In this document: positions 61,714 through 64,000 of the stretch, in pieces
Numbering within the stretch: the first letter of the stretch is position 1
Layout of the letters: each line of letters starts with the position of its first letter
NCBI GenBank assembly: GCA_964463285.1
Contig: CAYXBB010000003.1
Span: forward strand, 1 to 64,000
Length of the DNA stretch: 64,000 nt
Direction of reading: 5' to 3'
From: JAAZLS01 sp964463285
GTDB taxonomy: Bacteria; Bacillota; Dethiobacteria; DTU022
The notes under the pieces: generated by a model
What the model saw: the letters and a program-made list of their open reading frames with translations, nothing else
Told to the model about the DNA's origin: nothing
Database searches by the model: none
Translations under genes and position numbers: made by a program

Positions 61714-63318
61714 CTATACCCGAGCTGAAATATCCCGATTTCGCAGTTGAACCTGGCGGATCGTTTCTACACCCTCCAACTGCTCTATTTGCTGCAGGAT
61801 GCCGGGGGTGGCCGGCTCATCAATCTGAAGAACCATCACTGCTTCTCCGCCCACCGACTGTCGGCCCACCTGCATTCCTGCAATATTGATCCCATTGTTG
61901 CCCAGTTCGGTTCCCACCCGTCCGATCACTCCCGGCCGATCCACATAAATACAGACCAGCATATACGGAGAAGGCATTACCTCGATCCGATAGTCATCAA
62001 TCTGGGTTATACGGATATCAGTGCGGTTAAAAACCGTTCCTGCCAAAGAATGGGTGGTTACACCGGATTTAACCTTTAACACCACCAGGTTGGCAAAATT
62101 CTCTATATCCTTGCTGGTAACTTCCCGTACCCGGATCCCCCGCTGGCGGGTAATAAGCGGCGCATTTATAAAATTAACCTGCTCATCGCCCAGTATATAT
62201 GAGAGTATCCCAATCAAACAGGAAGTAGTCAGAGGCACAGTGGGAAAACCTGCAACCCCCCCCCGGTAACAAAGCTCTATCTCTTCAATCTGCCCACCAA
62301 AATTTTGAATGTAAAAGCTCCCCATCATCCTCATCAGCGGCAAATAAGGAGTTACTTCCGCCATTACTTCAGGCAGCATTGTCGGCACATTCACTGCCGA
62401 GATCACCGCCTCCCCCTTCAAAGCGCGTATAACCTGATCTGCCACCTGCACGGCCACATTAACCTGGGCCTCCCTGGTGGAAGCACCCAGGTGGGGAGTA
62501 ACGACTACATTAGGCAAAGTCAAAAGCGGGCTTTTGAAAGGAGGTTCGCATTCAAACACATCCAGTGCCGCACCGGCTATTTTTCCCTCCACCAATGCCT
62601 GATAAAGCGCATCTTCATCCACCAGCCCTCCCCGGGCACAGTTAATCAAACGAGCCCCGTTTTTCATCAAGGTCAACTGGGGAGCAGCGATAAGGTGGTA
62701 ACTTGATTCGCTACGAGGCAGGTGCAAGGTAATAAAATCAGAGCTTTTTAGCACCTCTTCCAGGGAAATTAGCTGCACTCCCATTTTTTCAGCCCGTTCG
62801 GAAGAAATATAAGGGTCACAGGCCACTATGGACATCCCCATAGCCCGGGCCCTTCTGGCCACTTCACTGCCAATACGGCCCAGGCCGATTATCCCCAGCA
62901 CCTTATGATTTAACTCCACCCCCATAAAATTAACCCGTTCCCAGCGCCCGGCTTTTAAAGAGTGATGGGCCTGAGGAATATTTCGAGCCAGGGAGGTCAG
63001 CATGGCTATAGCATGCTCGGCGGTGGAAATAGTATTGCCTTCCGGAGCATTAATCACCATGATCCCGCTCTCTGTAGCCTGTTCCACATCGATATTATCT
63101 ACTCCTACTCCTGCCCGACCGATCACCTTTAGTTTTTTACCGGCCTTAATAACCGGGGCGGTAACCCTGGTGCCGCTGCGAACTACCAGTGCTTCATAGT
63201 TTTTTATAATTTCTATTAGTTGCTGTTCATTTAACCCGGTTTTCTGATCCACCCGGGCAAATTTTTCTAACCTGGATACCCCTTCTTCAGAAAGGGAATC
63301 GCTAACCAAAATCCTCAT
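61714..63318 (-). CDS. serA: D-3-phosphoglycerate dehydrogenase, long form
   Basis: A 534-residue SerA with the NAD site GLGRIGSEVARRA (about 145-157), catalytic Arg/Glu/His in INCARGGLVDEDAL and VVTPHLGASTREAQ, an intervening ASB domain (about 320-450) and a C-terminal ACT domain. It starts serine synthesis from 3-phosphoglycerate and is probably feedback-regulated by serine through the ACT domain. AGGAGGTG precedes the ATG. No serC or serB is next to it. Confidence 0.96.
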   Translation of the reverse strand: MRILVSDSLSEEGVSRLEKFARVDQKTGLNEQQLIEIIKNYEALVVRSGTRVTAPVIKAGKKLKVIGRAGVGVDNIDVEQATESGIMVINAPEGNTISTAEHAIAMLTSLARNIPQAHHSLKAGRWERVNFMGVELNHKVLGIIGLGRIGSEVARRARAMGMSIVACDPYISSERAEKMGVQLISLEEVLKSSDFITLHLPRSESSYHLIAAPQLTLMKNGARLINCARGGLVDEDALYQALVEGKIAGAALDVFECEPPFKSPLLTLPNVVVTPHLGASTREAQVNVAVQVADQVIRALKGEAVISAVNVPTMLPEVMAEVTPYLPLMRMMGSFYIQNFGGQIEEIELCYRGGVAGFPTVPLTTSCLIGILSYILGDEQVNFINAPLITRQRGIRVREVTSKDIENFANLVVLKVKSGVTTHSLAGTVFNRTDIRITQIDDYRIEVMPSPYMLVCIYVDRPGVIGRVGTELGNNGINIAGMQVGRQSVGGEAVMVLQIDEPATPGILQQIEQLEGVETIRQVQLRNRDISARV

Positions 63319-63413
63319 TTGTTCACCTCCTACAACTTACAACCATACAGCGGCTAAAATTAGATCGGGTTAACACTGAATGTAACATAAATTGAGAGCC
63401 TAAATCAACCTGG

Positions 63414-63445
63414 AAAAAGGCAAACCGTAACCTTAAAGGTTACGG
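63414..63445 (-). terminator. hairpin terminator of the small basic-peptide gene
   Basis: CCGTAACC/GGTTACGG with a TTAAA loop (63425-63445), followed on the minus strand by TTTGCCTTTTT. Confidence 0.55.
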
Positions 63446-63553
63446 ATAATCACCTTTTTTAGCAGATCTTCTTAGAAATTGGCTTCCTACCAACAGAATA
63501 ATATTACCTGTCGTCTCCACCCGGCAAGTTCAATAATTTACGTAAGTTCTACC

Positions 63554-63649
63554 TCAGGTTCTACCTTTCAACCGTTTCCTTTTCTTGGCCCGTCTTCTTT
63601 TTTTTCTCCGTCTTTTAAGCTGTTTACGGGTTAACTCTTTTTTGGACAG
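63554..63649 (-). CDS. 31-residue Arg/Lys-rich peptide, CTG start
   Basis: A frame with AAAGGAGG ending 8 bases before CTG 63647-63649 and stop TGA at 63554-63556. The product (MSKKELTRKQLKRRR, then KKRRRAKKRKRLKGRT) has 20 basic residues among 31 and only one acidic residue. It resembles very small basic ribosome-associated proteins (AURKAIP1/COX24 or bTHX type) only in composition. It has its own promoter (63692-63719) and terminator (63414-63445). No ATG, GTG or TTG is available in a suitable position, so the CTG start is unusual and needs proof. Confidence 0.5.
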   Translation of the reverse strand: MSKKELTRKQLKRRRKKRRRAKKRKRLKGRT

Positions 63650-63691
63650 GTTTGTCGCCTCCTTTATAGCTACCTCTATCTATACCGTTCA

Positions 63692-63719
63692 AGTATAATT
63701 AAACTGGGAGCAATTCAAA
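63692..63719 (-). promoter_or_regulatory. promoter of the basic-peptide gene
   Basis: TTTGAA and TATACT with a 16-base spacer on the minus strand, about 45 bases before the CTG codon. Confidence 0.45.
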
Positions 63720-63942
63720 GTAATCCCGGGCTTTATTATATCACCGGTCCCGTTACAAAAAAAGAGGCATACCTTGATTTTTGTAAATTTGCCCCCTCGA
63801 TTATTTTTTTTTGCATAAAATTACTAACATGTAACAAGGGAATAAAAAATTAAGGTAGAATATGAAAGGTATTATGGTAATTTCCAGATAAAGGTCGAAT
63901 ATATTTACACCCTCCCCTAGCTAATTACAGATACATAAGGAG
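63720..63942. other. AT-rich gene-free stretch
   Basis: No gene seen. GAGG and CCTC segments near 63762 and 63797 flank T-runs on both strands and may form a weak bidirectional terminator. Confidence 0.25.
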
Positions 63943-64000
63943 ATGAAAATAATTACCGAAACCGGCGGACCTGAAAGGGATTTGGAACAGCTTATCAACC
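63943..64000 (+). CDS. 5' end of an unrecognised protein
   Basis: ATG 63943 opens a frame of 19 codons (MKIITETGGPERDLEQLIN) that runs off the window. AAGGAG lies directly against the ATG, closer than usual, so the true start may be different. Too short to name. Confidence 0.35.
   Translation, partial: MKIITETGGPERDLEQLIN

Noticed and set aside
63319..63700. T-box or serine-responsive leader upstream of serA
   Set aside because: No T-box sequence or antiterminator is visible; the hairpin here fits better as the end of the small basic-peptide gene.
1..64000. CRISPR arrays, tRNA or rRNA genes and insertion sequences
   Set aside because: Reading both strands I found no regularly spaced repeats, no tRNA cloverleaf pattern and no transposase gene.

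Overview
The window looks like a chromosomal segment of an anaerobic, endospore-forming Clostridia-type Firmicute of moderate GC, with a lifestyle like Peptococcaceae or syntrophs. This is inferred from gene content: SpoIIP, a DUF1614 protein and a PdaB-type deacetylase (sporulation), hybrid-cluster protein, a MOP-type aldehyde oxidoreductase, neighbouring folD and fchA, and a dnaJ-cbpM-clpB chaperone operon. TTG and GTG starts behind strong Shine-Dalgarno (SD) sequences are frequent. I saw no rRNA, tRNA, CRISPR array, prophage or complete insertion sequence.

Layout. 0-5 kb: a decayed ribonuclease Z gene, a CopZ-like metal-binding protein, typA, an FAD-Rieske fusion enzyme and a TTG-started cysteine-containing small gene. 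5-10 kb: a TetR regulator divergent from an MMPL exporter and a secreted heptad-repeat protein. 10-12.5 kb: a lipoprotein nuclease with a small partner, and a MntA/HepT toxin-antitoxin pair. 12.5-19.6 kb: an eight-gene operon with a NitT/TauT-type importer, ModD, a methyltransferase, a leaderless binding protein, a HypB-like GTPase and a soluble ABC ATPase. 20-26 kb: housekeeping and stress genes (YbaK, deacetylase, cysK, LysE exporter, cupin, hcp). 26-29.5 kb: aldehyde oxidoreductase plus a TusE/DsrC-like protein. 30-37 kb: folD-fchA and the chaperone operon. 37-41.5 kb: a possible peptide/amide scavenging run (OPT transporter, P1 peptidase, amidase). 41.7-46 kb: glutamate dehydrogenase and modABC. 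46-53.7 kb: a truncated hydantoinase, a cPGS-like GTPase, argF, hisC, a deacetylase, hisF and pdxS. 54-64 kb: a SLOG protein, a ribbon-helix-helix protein, a guaA lacking its glutaminase domain, a two-P-loop ATPase, pyrG, spoIIP, DUF1614, a FmdB zinc ribbon, serA and a tiny Arg/Lys-rich gene.

The main observation is a shared regulatory RNA. Three copies, all on the minus strand, lie directly upstream of the ModD/importer operon, the aldehyde oxidoreductase operon and modA. Each has a sigma-A-like promoter, an aptamer-like core with the same GAAA-capped hairpin, and then an intrinsic terminator. Gene context and architecture fit the Moco RNA motif (molybdenum/tungsten cofactor riboswitch). They tie the uncharacterised eight-gene operon at 12.5-19.3 kb to molybdenum or tungsten metabolism, and that operon is the best candidate for an undescribed system here. 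Other notable items are two small genes with non-ATG starts, a 31-codon ORF with a strong SD, two decayed genes, several long inverted repeats and an operator-promoter pair in front of the chaperone operon.
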